Assembly (NCBI GenBank): GCA_000733355.1
Contig: JNVV01000024.1
Span: forward strand, 135,181-199,180
Direction of reading: 5' to 3'
DNA: 64,000 bases
Origin: Falciphora oryzae
Lineage: Eukaryota; Ascomycota; Sordariomycetes; Magnaporthales; Magnaporthaceae
The notes under the pieces are model-generated. The model ran no database searches. It had not been told where the DNA came from and saw only the letters and a list, made by a program, of their open reading frames with translations. Below, piece after piece: positions 29,532 to 41,307 of the stretch (within the stretch, counting starts at the first letter, position 1; the number at the start of each line of letters is the position of its first letter). The translations under genes and the position numbers were made by a program.

Positions 29532-30339
29532 GGACGTGTTTGTCACTAGCAGGTTTTTTGTTTTTTGACCCTGGACCGGTTTTTTGCACACGGATACTCC
29601 CGAAATAAGCGTAACTAGGGGCCTTGCAATAAAAAAACGTACCTTTTTTTTCTCCATTTTTACCGGTATCACATTTGCAAACCAATTTCCTACTTGGGCC
29701 GTGGCAAAAAAAAAAAAAAAAAAGTATTTATTACTATTTAATCCTATTTGCGCGTGCTGGGCCCTTTTGGGGGTGGTGTCACGGCACCAACGAGGGCGAA
29801 GACGCCGGGCTGCAACAAACCCTCCTAGTTGAATTGGCTATTTAGAGTTAAGGAACAAAAAAGGAAGAGTTGTGCGTTGCACCTGTTCGGATCGATTGCT
29901 TTAGGTAGGGCAATTGGGCCGGGCTCTACTTGTCGCACGGATTCGCCAAGCGCCCGTGCAACAAGTAGGTGTACCTGGCACCGAGCCCTACCAGGGCTAC
30001 GTGCCATAACAGGTGGCCCTTTCGGGGTTCGAATTTTTTCTAAGGCAAAAGCTTTTCGAAAGGCGGGAGGGTGCTTGGCTTTATATATTAGTCGTGCCAA
30101 AGTCCCTGGTTAGGTGGCAAAGGGGGGCAAAGGAGGTGGCATAGGAGGTGGCACAGGAGGTGGCGAAGCCCGTGCCAACGCGACTCGTAGGCCTGGTTAA
30201 AAAGATACTTCTAGCGGGCCTTTAGAATGATTTTCACAAGGGCCAGGAAGCCCCTGGCACGGGTCCGCAAACCGATAAACAAGCGGTTTTTCAAAATAGT
30301 ATGGAAAAAACAAAAACACCCCTAGTAACAAACACGCCC
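29532..30339. mobile_element. MITE-like element B, TTA target duplication
   Basis: This 808-bp element has terminal inverted repeats of about 35 bp, GGACGTGTTTGTCACTAG at the left and GGGCGTGTTTGTTACTAG at the right on the opposite strand, followed by a TTTTTGTTTTTT block. It is flanked by a perfect TTA duplication (29529-29531 and 30340-30342). A three-base T/A target and a G-rich terminus are the hallmarks of PIF/Harbinger and Tourist-like elements. No transposase is encoded. It shares internal blocks with element A in the same order and orientation but has clearly diverged at the termini, so the two are members of one family and not a recent duplication. Confidence 0.88.
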
Positions 30340-31207
30340 TTACCTTTACACATTCACGGGAAAAAAAGGAAAAGGGAAAGAGGAAAGAGAAGAACAAATG
30401 CGAAGGCAAGGCTAGAGGAAGAGGCCGAGACTAAAATTGTCCAGAGCATATGCGTTAGCGAGCTTCTATTCCTCGAATAGACACTGATGTTTGCTTAATC
30501 ACTCTCCTTATCCAGATACGGGCGATGTCACAATCAAGCAGATAATTACCACGCAGTGTTCCTCTTATTCACAGAGACACAGGGCGCAACATATTAACAT
30601 AAAATCTTGATTTTATTCTCTAAGCAACTGTATGAGAAAGGGATCTAGTTAGAACCATTCTATACCGGAGCCGGCTTTTACCTCCATGGTGCCAAGGTGG
30701 CACCATGCAAGAGAAGCAAGTGAGACATAGACCATGAAATCTGAAAGATCAGGCGAGGATACGTAGACAGATACAGAAGACAGCGCACAGAAAAGAGACA
30801 AATCATAGGAGTTCTCCATCCCAACCAATCTATGTCTACCACCAGGGAAGCAGACCATTGAAAGGTTAACGGAAAATTGAACTTTTGGGCGGAAAGTAGA
30901 AGGCATCGCGAGGAAAAGAAAACGACAAGAACAAAAATCATTAGCAGGAGCACAGACAGCTCCGGCAAATCCATTGGTATTTTGTGTACGGTGCGCCACC
31001 ACACCCCCTAGAAAGAGACAGGGTTGAAGATGTGAAAAAGGAAAGCATCGCAGAAGTCAACGCAAAGTGAAAAAGAATATCATGAAGTTGTGCTAGGCGC
31101 ATTCACACATGCAAAGTCAAAGAGGCCAGAGAAACAAAGCGCCGTTGAGATGTAGAGCGGGGAAAGATGCCAGATAGGCAAGGGGCTCGACTGTCAAGAG
31201 ACGAGGT
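30340..31207. other. 3' flank of trehalose synthase
   Basis: 868 bp without a convincing gene. The part next to 31207 is probable 3' UTR of the trehalose synthase gene. A purine-rich stretch follows element B at about 30358-30400. Confidence 0.5.
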
Positions 31208-34200
31208 CTACTTCTTCTGGGTAAAGTGACGGGGCAGGCGGTTCTCGTTCTGGGCGTAGGCGAAGCCGGCCTCGTCGCGAGCCATGTCGTTGACCCACTT
31301 CTCGTCGCCGCGAAGGCCACCCTTGCCGTTCTTCTCGACGCCGTTCTCGTGCCACTTAGCAGCCAAGTAGAACCAGCCGAGAGCGTTGCCGACAGTGCCG
31401 ACCTCGTCAGAGACGCCAGTGGCAGCCTCATGGCTCATCTTCTTGTGGAGCTCATCGTCCTTGAACAGGTTGATGAGGTGGCCAGCAACAGCCTTGAAGT
31501 CGCCAGGCTGGACGAGGAAACCGTTGACATTGTCCTTGACCTGAAGCGGGATACCGCCGGTCAGGGTCGCGATGACGGGGCGTCCGGCGTGGAGAGCCTC
31601 AGACACCTTGACCTCGAAGCCCTCGCGGGTGGAGAGCTGCAGGACCACATGGGCATTAGCGATGAGGGTGTTGAGCAGCTGGTCGTTGGGCTCAAGACGC
31701 ATGATGCTGACGTCCTTCATCAGGTCAGGGTAGTGCGTCTCCATCTGAGTCATGGTCTGATCGTAGATCATCGAGGCATCCGGGTCGTCGACCGAGCCGT
31801 TGCCGCAGACGACAAGCTGGGGGATCTCGGTGATGCCGTTCTCGCCACAGCGGCGACGGAACTCGGCGTACGAGTCAATGACGGTGGGAATGCCCTTGGC
31901 CGGGTCGAAACGCGCCACCTGGATGATGTACTTGCGGGCCGGCCAGTTAAGCTCGGTCTGGCGCTGAGAGTGGGCAGCGACGTTGTACAGATGGCCGTAG
32001 TAGCCAGCATCCCAGCGACTGAGAGGCTTGTTCAGGCCATCGAGCCAGTCCGTGGTGGCGGGGAAGTACGTAACTTTCTCGCGGGGCACATTGTGAGGCA
32101 CGAAAATGGGGATGGGATGGCTGATGAACATGTCGGCGCCCTGAATGTTGCTCCAGAGGAAGTCCCAGACATCAGCCTGCGGCGAGCCGGCCTTAGCGAC
32201 AAGATCGCTGCGAATCTGGATGTGCGACCGGTAGAGAACGGGGCGGTCCGGCGTGAGCTTCTTGATCATGGGGATCAGGCCGGGCATTTGCGGATCATCA
32301 ATCTGTCATGGGTCGGTCAGCGAGTGCCAGAGGTAATATGGAAAGGCAAGATAAGGGAGAGGTGAGCATAGATTGCAAACTTACGATGACAACATCGGCA
32401 CCACCTTCCGAGGCAGGGCGCAGAGGACCGCCCTCGGAGAACCAGTAGCGCTGAGCGTTCTCAGTGATCCAGCTGATAATGGCGTCTTTCTCTTCCTGAG
32501 AGATGCGCTGATCAGGGTGGCTGACACCCTGGAGAATGTTGTGGATGTTCTTGGTGATCCTGAAGACACCAGGACGCGGCTTGGGGACTAGGGATACATT
32601 AGCCTGGGCCCGTCGCAAAGCGTCAGACACGGGGATTGGGAGCCAACTCTACTTACCGTACCACGTCAGATCGACGCCCACAAGGCGCGAGAAACGCACA
32701 AGGGCATGACGCATGAGAGCGACGCCACCGCCTTGAGGAGTGCTGCTAAAGAAGGCAACCTTGGTCTTGTTGCCGCGCAGCTGCTTGGCATATCGGAGCA
32801 TAGTCTCCCAAGTGGCAGATGAGCACGTGTCTTTGTGGTTCTGGACGGTGTTGAGGTGGGCCCTGAAGCCAGCGTCGGTCTGGACAACGCCACGGAAGCC
32901 GACATGCAGCAGAGGAACAAGCGACGGACCGAAGTGCCTTGCAGAAGAGGGTTGCGAGGTCAGTCATGGGATTGCTTCCCGTGGTTTGTTTCTCAAGACT
33001 TACATGATGCACTTGCGGGCCATCGAATCGGCCTGTTCGTCGACGCGCTTGACATCCCAGAACGTAATCTCCTTGTGCTCGTTGTCGGGACGAATGGCAA
33101 TCGGGACAACGTCGAGCTCAAGCCAGAGGCGAGAGCAAAGAGTCGGGCTCATGTACTTGAGAGTCGTGGGGAGGCCAGCACCAATAAACTTGGCAAAGTT
33201 CTCCGTCTCGTACTCCTTCGTGGCCGTGATGACGTAGTCGGCAATAACATCCTCTCCCATCTTCAGGGCATCGTCGAGAACAAGGTGCTTGATCGAGAAG
33301 TCGATCAGGTAGGTTGTATCATGGATGGCCATAGCAACAACCGCCGTGTGGTCGTCGGCGAAAACAGCCGAGATACCCAGGTATAGCGTCTGCCCGGTGT
33401 GAAGCCATAATTATTAGCAATCCTGTCCGCCAAATGGAGCAGTTCGCGATAGTAAAAAGGGATGGGCAGTTGCAGGGAACAGGAAAAGGAAGAGGAATAG
33501 AAAAAAGGAGGGGAAACAGGAAACAGGAAAAAACAGGAAATAGGAGGGGAGACGGGAAGAGGGCAAAGCAAAAGACAGGGGAAAAGACAATAGGAACAAA
33601 AGCAACAGCAAAAAAGACAGACAACGGGAAAAGGAGAGGCAGCAGCAAAATGGAGTGGGAAAAGGAGGGGGAAAAGACAACAGGAAAGAGCAAAGGAATA
33701 GGGGAGGGGAGGGGAAACAGGAAGCAAAAAGAGAGAAGACAACAAATAATAGGAAAGAGAACGGGGAAAGGAATAGGAATTCTAAAGGAAGCCTAGCGAT
33801 AAGTGCATTGACGGCAAACTCCCAAGAGTAACCCTCAAAGAGGTAGGCAATACTGTAAGACGCAGGGCCCGATGTGACGATAGTCTGGATGGTGGGGTTG
33901 AGTGGTGGCGTCTTGGCCATCAAGCATGGGTCCTAAGCTTGGTAGCGTGGAGCTTGGAGCTCATGCGGAGTCTGGGGAGCTTGCCTGATGAATTCATGGC
34001 AAAATGGGAGAATGGGCAACAGAAGAGGGAGGCCAATGGGAGATCGGATGGCGCGAGGACGGCAGAAGCCGTGCAGATCGTGCGAGATGCAAAGAGATGA
34101 AGCTGGCGATAATGGAAACATGGCGAAGCTCGAGACCGGAAACGGGTAGGCGGGTAGGCGGGTAGGCGAAACGACGAGAGTAGACGTACCGTGAGCTCGA

Positions 34201-34306
34201 CACCAAAGTGGCCCTCCTTCTCGATCAGCGTGCTCATCTGTCGACGACGGTGCGCCGAAGCGCCCGTCGAGAACTGACGAACCGCCGTTTTCTGGGACGT
34301 GGCCAT
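31208..34306 (-). CDS. ccg-9: Trehalose synthase/phosphorylase, CCG-9-like (GT4)
   Basis: This is a retaining glycosyltransferase-family-4 enzyme of trehalose metabolism, of the type known as clock-controlled CCG-9 in Neurospora; it is cytosolic, with no secretion signal. Exons: 34306-34190, 33389-33004, 32937-32657, 32587-32385, 32302-31208, joining in frame to 693 residues. All junctions have GTNNGT donors and AG acceptors. Early residues read GHFGVELT then LYLGISAVFADD. The first Rossmann-like half includes GGVALMRHALVRFSRLVGVD. The second has the sugar-nucleotide/phosphate-type signature REGFEVKVSEALHAGRPVIA, with E-x7-E, near the C-terminus. Intron 1 is 800 nt, about ten times the others, and contains a possible extra exon. 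The start is the first ATG of the exon that carries the conserved GHFGVEL. Confidence 0.9.
33448..33792 (-). repeat. Long polypyrimidine tract in intron 1 of trehalose synthase
   Basis: On the coding strand about 345 nt consist almost only of C and T, in loose CCTTTT / CCTGTTT / CCCCTCC units, directly before the acceptor region of exon 2. It translates to a spurious Leu/Phe/Ser/Pro-rich frame. It may strengthen or modulate the acceptor; triplex-forming potential is an inference. Confidence 0.75.
33813..33932 (-). other. Possible cassette exon in trehalose synthase intron 1
   Basis: A segment of exactly 120 nt is open in the phase needed to sit between exon 1 and exon 2. It reads as ordinary protein (AKTPPLNPTIQTIVTSG, then ASYSIAYLFEGYSWEFA). 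It is preceded by TTAG (33936-33933) and followed by a weak donor GTCAAT (33812). Inclusion would add 40 residues right after GHFGVELT. It may be a true alternative exon or an exon fossil. Confidence 0.4.
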
Positions 34307-37300
34307 GGCTGCTGGGATGGCGGCGATGCTTTGGTCTGGATTCCGAAGTCGTGTGCAAACCTAAGACGAGACGACGAGACCGGCAAAGAAGAGTTCGCGT
34401 TGGGTACGGAAAGAAAGATGAGAGACAGGAAAAAACAGAGCGAGACAAAAAACAGAAGAGGGGAAGATGGCCGGGTTTTGTTGATTTCCAGGACCTGGAC
34501 CCTCGTGTGCCGCGAGGACGGCTTTGTTTGGTTAGAGAGAACGAGACGAAAAAAAAGGCAAAAACGAAGAACCCTAGTGCAGGTTTGCAGGGCCAGCCAG
34601 GGTGGGTTGTGGGTGGTTGTGGCGGGATGGTGTGGTGGGAGGAGATGGGAAGGGTGGAAGAGCTGCAGGTTGAGGTGGGATGGTCGTGGGCTGGGGGTTT
34701 GGGCTGGGCGCAGGTTGAGATGAGGATCCATGCAACTGAGATACGGGTGACGAGCCTCGACTTGCCCGCGGGCGCCTTCCTCGTCGAGAGCAAATCAGCA
34801 GTCAAGGTCAGGTTCGGGAAGGCGGTGACACACGCCACGGCCCCATTGGAACGCTGCCTCGCCAGTCTTTGCCAGTTTGACACGGCCAGGTGCAGGAGCT
34901 CAGGTCCCCCCTCACCTCCCCTCCCTTCCTCTGCGAGGCACAGATCCAAGAGCACGCGGCTCTTTCCCCGAATCTGAGCATTCCCTGCGTGGCACGCCTT
35001 CCTTCCCCCGCCCTCCCAGACCGCCATTCACCGACTGTTGGAGCTGCATCCAAGATGGTCACCTCAAATGGTGGCGTCAAGCTGCTCTGCCGTTGCATCA
35101 GGGAGAGCTCCGGAGTCCGGACCTGGCCCCTCTGCCTGCACAGATCCATGCCCGCCTAAGTGACCCCCCTGGTTTCTCCATCGCCGTTGGACGAGTGCGT
35201 GCATCCGGCGCTGGGATGTAGCTTTCTAGATCTACGGGACAGGGCTACAGATGGTTGGTTGTGGTTCGACTGGACCCTCGGTCCCAGTGGCATGTACTTA
35301 CATGCACTTACACTAGACGGAACCTTTAAGAGAGAGAGTCGAGCCAGGGAGAAGCGTCTTGGTCGTATGTTTTTTTTCCTTGTCAATTTGCAGCTTCTAT
35401 CAAGGCATGGGCTCGAGATTCCCCTGCCTGCCCGCCATTTTCTGAGCCGCAAAAACGAAAACGTTCTTTCCCGGGTAACGGGGTTGTCCCTTTGCAGCCA
35501 GGCGTAGCCTCCACCCACCCATCGCTTCTCTCTGCCTCGACCCAGATGCCGCTGTAGCATTCCCGTGGCTCCCGGAAACGAAAACGGCGGGCAACATCAT
35601 CATGATGGAGGGCACCCGACAAGTCGTGCGTAACCTTGCTTCGTTGAGGGGAGCCGAGCAGTCCGAGAGCCTGCGGACGGTGGGGAGTCGCACGTTGAGG
35701 ATCGCCAGCGCCACCTGTTTAGTGCCTATCCCACCAAGATCTACGGAGGGGTGAGAGGGAACACAGGCAAACGGGCAGGCAACAGGGTCCAAGGGGAGGG
35801 GTCCAGAGCATGGCCCTTGGCAACTTCCCCGGCTGGTTGTTTCTCAGCACAAACTGTATGACATCAAAGACCTACCCCTAGGCCAACTCCCGCAGACCAC
35901 CAAATTTCCGGCCGGTGTGTTTCTTTTTGGCGACTGTCCCACCAGAGCTCCATTCGATGCGCAAGTAATACGCAGCAGTGCATAAGACTTGCTTTCTCGG
36001 CGCCTGGAGAGGTAACCCCGCGATCACCTGCCCCTCGAGCCATGAAGCACGCACGTTGGAGAGCACAAGGTTGTGTATGGCCAGACCTGTCAGCTCCGAC
36101 TCTCCGAAGTATTGATTTTTTTTTTTTTTTTGCTTTTCTCCGGTAGCGGTCTGTCGTCCTGGGGGCAGGTACTCATAGCGGTGGCAGCAGGGGCAGCAGC
36201 AGGCTCCCGTCCGTTCACAGCGCCTTCCTTCCTGCTCTTGCAGCTCAGTCGCGCACAGCAGAATGTGGTCCGACGTATGGAGCTTGATGCTCCCCTCAAC
36301 AAAAAGCGTGGGGCAGGGACAGGAGGAAACAGCTGCCCCGCGCCCGTTTCCCCAGCCCGCTAGCGCACCGCAGTGGATCTGTGGTCCAATCCGGCATCAG
36401 CCCTGGCCTTGGGCCCCTTGGGCTCGCCCACCAGGGATGCAACTATGAAGAACGCGACGGCCCCACGCTGCAAGGAGCCCCTCACTGGCAGGGAATGCGT
36501 GGCAAGCATCGGCCTGCTGCGATAGAGTGGTTTGTGTTCGTGTTTGCTGGTGCCAGGCTCCGAGCAGAGTTGAGCAGAGTCTTGCCCCTATTGGGCGTTG
36601 AAGCATGGGCAGCATCTGTCGCACACACCGTCGGTGATGTGCTCGTTCTGTGGCTTTCTGCATCTCCGCTCGCGCTTGCCACGCTAGAGTACGAGTTGCA
36701 AAATGCTACTCTCCAGCTTTTTTTTCATTCGTCGACGACCCCGAGGGCGGTGCTGTGCATTACTCCTATATCAGATTGGGGCTGGGATCTTTCGCCAGCT
36801 GCCGTGCAAACTCGCCGGCTGAGAGCCCCGTTGTGTTTCGTATAGGCGTACACTGCCAGGATTGAAAGCAAGCAAGCGGTGTGCATCTCGAGCCTCCTGC
36901 CGTCCTACAATCGTCCGACCTGCGGGGCCTTGCCTCAGTCGGTGACGGACACATAGGAGGGTAAGACGAGTCTGCCGGTTCCATGGATTGCAAATGCAGG
37001 CCCAGCAAGATGGAGTCGAAAATCCCATAATCGCTCGCCCGAAAGCTATCCAGCCCGGCCAAAGGGGCACACCACAGATCGATCATGTGGCCGAAGATCT
37101 AATAAGCTGGAAGCGACGCAAGCAGAGGCGGCCAAGCAGGAAACGAGGCTGGGCTGACTGCGCTGTGCGCTCACACCACTTTCCACCTTGGATATTGTCC
37201 CTCCACGCCGCTCGGCAAGGATGGGTGCATGGAGGCCCCCACGCTGGCCAATTTGCTCCCGTCTTATCAAATCGAGTGTGGTTGCTACTCCGCTATTGCG

Positions 37301-38082
37301 TTACTTGCTCGTCTGTCGGGCAAAAAACCCCGCAGTCACGCGGCGACGAGGTTTTTTCCTTTTCACGCTCAGCCTCGTAGATGCCTTGTCATTGCCCCAA
37401 GAGCGAACGCGCAGTCCTCGAAACCCCAAAGGTCCCCATTCTTCCTGTCGCCGCCCCTGAAAGACCGGCCCACAATGGATGACGGGCGATTCTGCGTCCC
37501 ACAGACCACAACCCACTGATCATCCCGTCCCCCCACTACTTTTTTCTTCCCGACTCCGTTCTTGTGCGTATCAATGAGTCGTAAGGATGAGACCAAGCGG
37601 TCGGGTGTTCTGTGCCTGTTAATGTGGACTCTGTGTACGTCGAGAAAGGAATACAGACCAAAATAGTACGCATATGTCAGGCGATAGCAAGAGGCACACG
37701 ATAGTCTGCTTCGGCAGGAACAGGAAGGAAGCGGATGTGAGATCCGGTCTTTGACATAGCTGGATGTCCCAGCCGACCATCCCGAATGGCTGAGATAGAA
37801 CCACCTGGCCACCTCGATCAGAGCTGCCTCTGTACATGCTAGATAAAGCATGAGCTGGTTGGGGCTGAAATGCAAGTCCGAGATCAACCCCTGCAGGGTG
37901 GCTGTCTTCTCCCCGTGCATCTCGGGAACCGCCACGGCTACCTGCTGCCGTCAACAGGTAGAACTCGACCGCCGTATTCCCAATTATAAGCGCCGCAAGA
38001 ACACCACACACACACACATCCCATCGCAATCCAAAGAACCCGTTATCGTGTGACTACCCAGCCTCAGGCGAAGCCTCGGCGT
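34307..38082. other. 3.8-kb region without a convincing gene
   Basis: This includes the 5' flank of the trehalose synthase gene and the 3' flank of the secreted-protein gene. Frames of up to about 360 codons run through but are Pro/Ser/Arg-rich low-quality translations. A 13-nt T tract lies near 36117. At about 38029-37930 on the minus strand a hydrophobic stretch (LAALIIGNTAVEFYLL) could be a last exon of the 38-40 kb gene. Confidence 0.45.
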
Positions 38083-39982
38083 CTACTCACCCGACACAGC
38101 CAAAAAGTCGCTGTCGCCGTCCCTGGGCCCCAGCCAGTAGTTCAAGCCCTGGCCCCAGTACAGCTCGCTGGCGTTCTTGCACCGGGGCGCGTAGTGGTCC
38201 TCGGCCATGCCGACGGGGAACATGGCCACGAAGCAGATCTCGCGCGGCGACGCGCACGTCCCGCACTCGCGCCACGTGCTCCAGCCGAGCTGCCTGACGA
38301 GCTCCCCGGCCGACTCGTCCACCCTGGCCGCCGCCGTCTTCTCTTTCTTCTCCTGCTGCTGTTGATGCTGGTGTCCAGTGCCAAGCGCCACCCACGCGTC
38401 GATGAGCACCTGGCAGATCCGGCGCGACACCGTCCCCACCGCCGCGCTGATCAGCTCGTCTTGTGCTGTCCAGGACGAGGTGCCGTTGTGCGCGAGTGCG
38501 GGCTCGAGGTAGAGCGAGGCGCAGCGCTCGAGCGACGGGCGGTACGGCGTGGGGCCGGTAGTGTCGGTGAAGGGCGACAGGAGGAAGTTGACCAGGTAGT
38601 GTGACTCGTTGGCGGACAAGGTGCCGCTGGCCAGCGCGGCGAGCCGGTCCGAATATCTGGCCACGATGGCGTCCACCACTCCCTGCCAATTGATCTTTGG
38701 CCGGGAAGTCTCATCGTGCCTCCTTGCCGGGTGTCGGTCCTCGAGGACCTCGTCGACCCTTTGCTTGATGGCCTGCCGCTGCCAGCGGGTGGTGTTGACG
38801 ACTCGTGGGAGCTCGGGGCGCGTCGGGTCCGGGTTCGTGAGGTTGACGTCGTAGAAGAATGCCGAGACCATGCTCGACCAGTCGATGGTTATCCTCTCGG
38901 CGGGGAAGCCATTCTACATAGACACAAAGCCAGCGTTAGTAAGGCACCCTGATGGAGAGAGAAAGGAGGAAAGGAGGAGGGCAAAGGGCACGCACATATC
39001 TCAGCGAGCACGCCCGCAGCCACTCAAAGTTGGAAGCCTCCCAGTCGACCCAGCCCGTCTCGTTCATAAAGGGGCTGGCGTCGACGGCGACGCGCTCGAG
39101 GCCGCCGCCGTCCTCGAAGTGGCAGTAGATGATCTCGAACCCGGCCTCCATGCGCACGAAGCCGTCGATGGGCGTGCCGGCGTCGCCCCATCCCTTGGCG
39201 ACGACGTCGCACAGCCGATGTGCGCGCGCGAGCTCGTCGCCCCAGCCGAAGCCGGGCTTCCTGCGCTCGCCCGCGTCCACGTCCCAATCGAGCAGCACGT
39301 AGTCCTGCGTGTCGAGCGGCCCGTACGGGCACTTGCCGGCCGCCATGCCGTCGATGTAGAGCAGGTTGAGCGGTCGCTGCGTCCGGTAGGTCTGGAGGTA
39401 GCCGCGGTGGGGCTTGTAGGGCCTGCGCCGTCTGTGCTTCTCGTCGTCGTCGCTGGCACGGCTGCCCGACAAGGCCATCGGGTGTTGTTGGTCTTCAAGA
39501 CTCGTCCGGCGCGGCGCGGCTCGGTCCAGGAGACTCTTGCTCCCGTGCCCTTCGTAGTGAAGAAGATCGTGCCGACTGGCCCCTGTCGCGGACTCTTGAT
39601 TTCCACTCGCCAGGGGCCAGTATTCGTCGGGGTCCTCGGACCGGGAAAACACCTGCGCGTGCTCGATCTCGAAGGCGAGCCACTCCATGCCCTCTGGCCT
39701 GTCTGGAGTCTCGGCGCCGTGGAAGAACACGCTGCCCTCCGGCACGGTAGCGAGGAAGAACGACATGCCGTTGTGGTCTAGGGACGAGCCCCACTGGCGC
39801 GTCGCTGAATGGACGGCATTGAAGATCTTGAAGGCATTCCGGCGCGTGGCTTCTTCGCTCGGGGCCAGCGGGGTCGAAAAGAGTGGTGGTGAGTCGGTCG
39901 AGGGCGTGGTCGAGTACACCGGGGTCGGTAAGAGCGCGCAGAGCACGACGACGGCCAAGGGGCCGAGTACGGAGGTTGGCAT
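38083..39982 (-). CDS. Secreted protein of unknown function
   Basis: Two exons (39982-38996 and 38913-38083) with an 82-nt intron (donor GTGCGT, acceptor TAG) join in phase to give 605 residues. The first 24 residues form a clear signal peptide (VLGPLAVVVLCALLPTPVYS). The middle carries LNLLYIDGMAAGKCPYGPLD and DYVLLDWD, then GFVRMEAGFEIIYCHFEDGG and FMNETGWVDWEAS. Exon 2 has several N-glycosylation sites (NLTN, NTTR, NESH, NGTS) and paired Cys (ECGTCASPREICFV). It looks like an ascomycete secreted family that I cannot name. The frame ends GTG TCG GGT GAG TAG; the last codons contain GTGAGT, so a further intron and a hydrophobic last exon near 38.0 kb are possible. Confidence 0.75.
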
Positions 39983-41208
39983 GGTTCCTTGTCGCCGTTC
40001 AGCGGTCGCGAGAGAAGTCGGGGACGAGCTATGCCAACAGAGACCCAGGTAAAGAGCAACAGCTCTATCTCGATACCGCTATGGCAGCTCGCGGAAGCTG
40101 AGCTTCGGAGCCGCGGGAAGCGTTATCGCTGCCCACGGGTCTGCCAGGGCCGTGACTCGTCTTGGGCTCCATCTTGTGCATCAGCACGCCGGCAGACGGG
40201 GTGCCTGCGACGAGGATCGTGTAGGGGTGTGAGGGATTCCATGGCTGATTGGCTAGAGATTATCCGCTGCCTGTTGGACGGGAACAAAAGAGCACGGATC
40301 GCCTTGTTCATCCCCCAGCGACGCCCTCTTTTGCGCCGAGAGAACGAGAATGACGAATGACGCAGCAAGAGCTAAATACCAAAAGCGGCAAAAAAGCGAC
40401 GAGAAGCTTAGGTCGAATATGGATCATGCATACAAGTTGACGCCAACCAAGATGGGACGACGGCCGTTCGCGCTGGTGGAAACTGGGTCTCCAGGCGAAA
40501 TGTTCCAGGGATTCTGGCGCCGGGGCTAGCACAGCACGACATCCTCTGTGTCTTGGCACCGGTCGGGCTTTGTCAGCTCCAACTGTCGCTGGAGCATCTT
40601 CCGGCCAAGGAACGCGGCGGACAATAGCATCAATGGATTTGGATATCCCCTTGAGTGCCGTTAGACGGCGGAGGCCCAAACGAGAAAAGGGTGGTTGAAA
40701 TAGGAAAAGAACCCCTGAATTTATACTTGATAAAAATACGTGGTTGGCTGAGAGGAAAGATCTGCACTCCGCCGTCTAATGCCACTTGAGGAGTGCCTAG
40801 CATTCAATTCCAATCCCTGGAAGTCTGACCTACTAACTCGTAGGTGATCGTTTCTCTTTCAACCCCCGACACACCCAAGTCTGCGCACGATCCCGACAAA
40901 CCAGACGTCTTGTTAGTTTTCCTGCCCGTCAACCACGCCCCCACCAACACCACTTACTCGTCTTTGCTTGTCTTGCATCTTTGCAGGTAGATTGTTTATT
41001 ACGCATACAGAACCTCCAAAAGTGCCTGTGGCCGACATTCCCTATGCTATTTCTATGGATTAACCTCGGATGCCGCCTTGAAATCCCTATCCCTTCGCAG
41101 ACCTCTGGTTGCCAACCGTCTTTTTTGAGCGCACTTCATGCAGACTCGAATGACAAACAATCCTCAAGATCGTGGCGTCGCGGTCCCGGCCGTCGCCAAG
41201 CAACAACA
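39983..41208. other. Spacer between secreted-protein gene and tRNA
   Basis: 1.2 kb with no convincing protein gene. It holds the 5' flank of the secreted-protein gene. A pyrimidine-rich leader-like stretch lies at 40850-40980, but no frame follows it before the tRNA. Confidence 0.45.
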
Positions 41209-41307
41209 GGTCCCATAGCTCAGTTGGTTAGAGCGTCGTACTAATGTCTGTTAACTCTGGATATCAAGTAAATGCGAAGGTCGAGAGTTCGACCCTCTCT
41301 GGGACCA
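41209..41307 (+). tRNA. tRNA-Ile (anticodon AAU) with intron
   Basis: The acceptor arms GGTCCCA (41209-41215) and TGGGACC (41300-41306) pair fully, with discriminator A. The D-arm is GCTCAGTTGGTTAGAGC. The anticodon stem TCGTA pairs with TGCGA (41273-41277, one G-T pair); the loop is CTAATG...A, with anticodon AAT at 41243-41245. A 25-nt intron (about 41247-41271) sits at the standard position after base 37. The T-arm GAGAG-TTCGACC-CTCTC is perfect. Base 37 is G, where A is usual in tRNA-Ile, though the exact intron edge could shift this. Confidence 0.93.

Noticed and set aside
33414..33923. Hydrophobic 169-codon frame, possible membrane protein
   Set aside because: The hydrophobic part is the translated C/T tract of an intron; only the first 40 or so codons look like protein and are treated as a possible cassette exon.
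33933..35027. 364-codon minus-strand frame over trehalose synthase exon 1
   Set aside because: It is in a different frame from the conserved GHFGVEL exon and reads as low-quality spacer.
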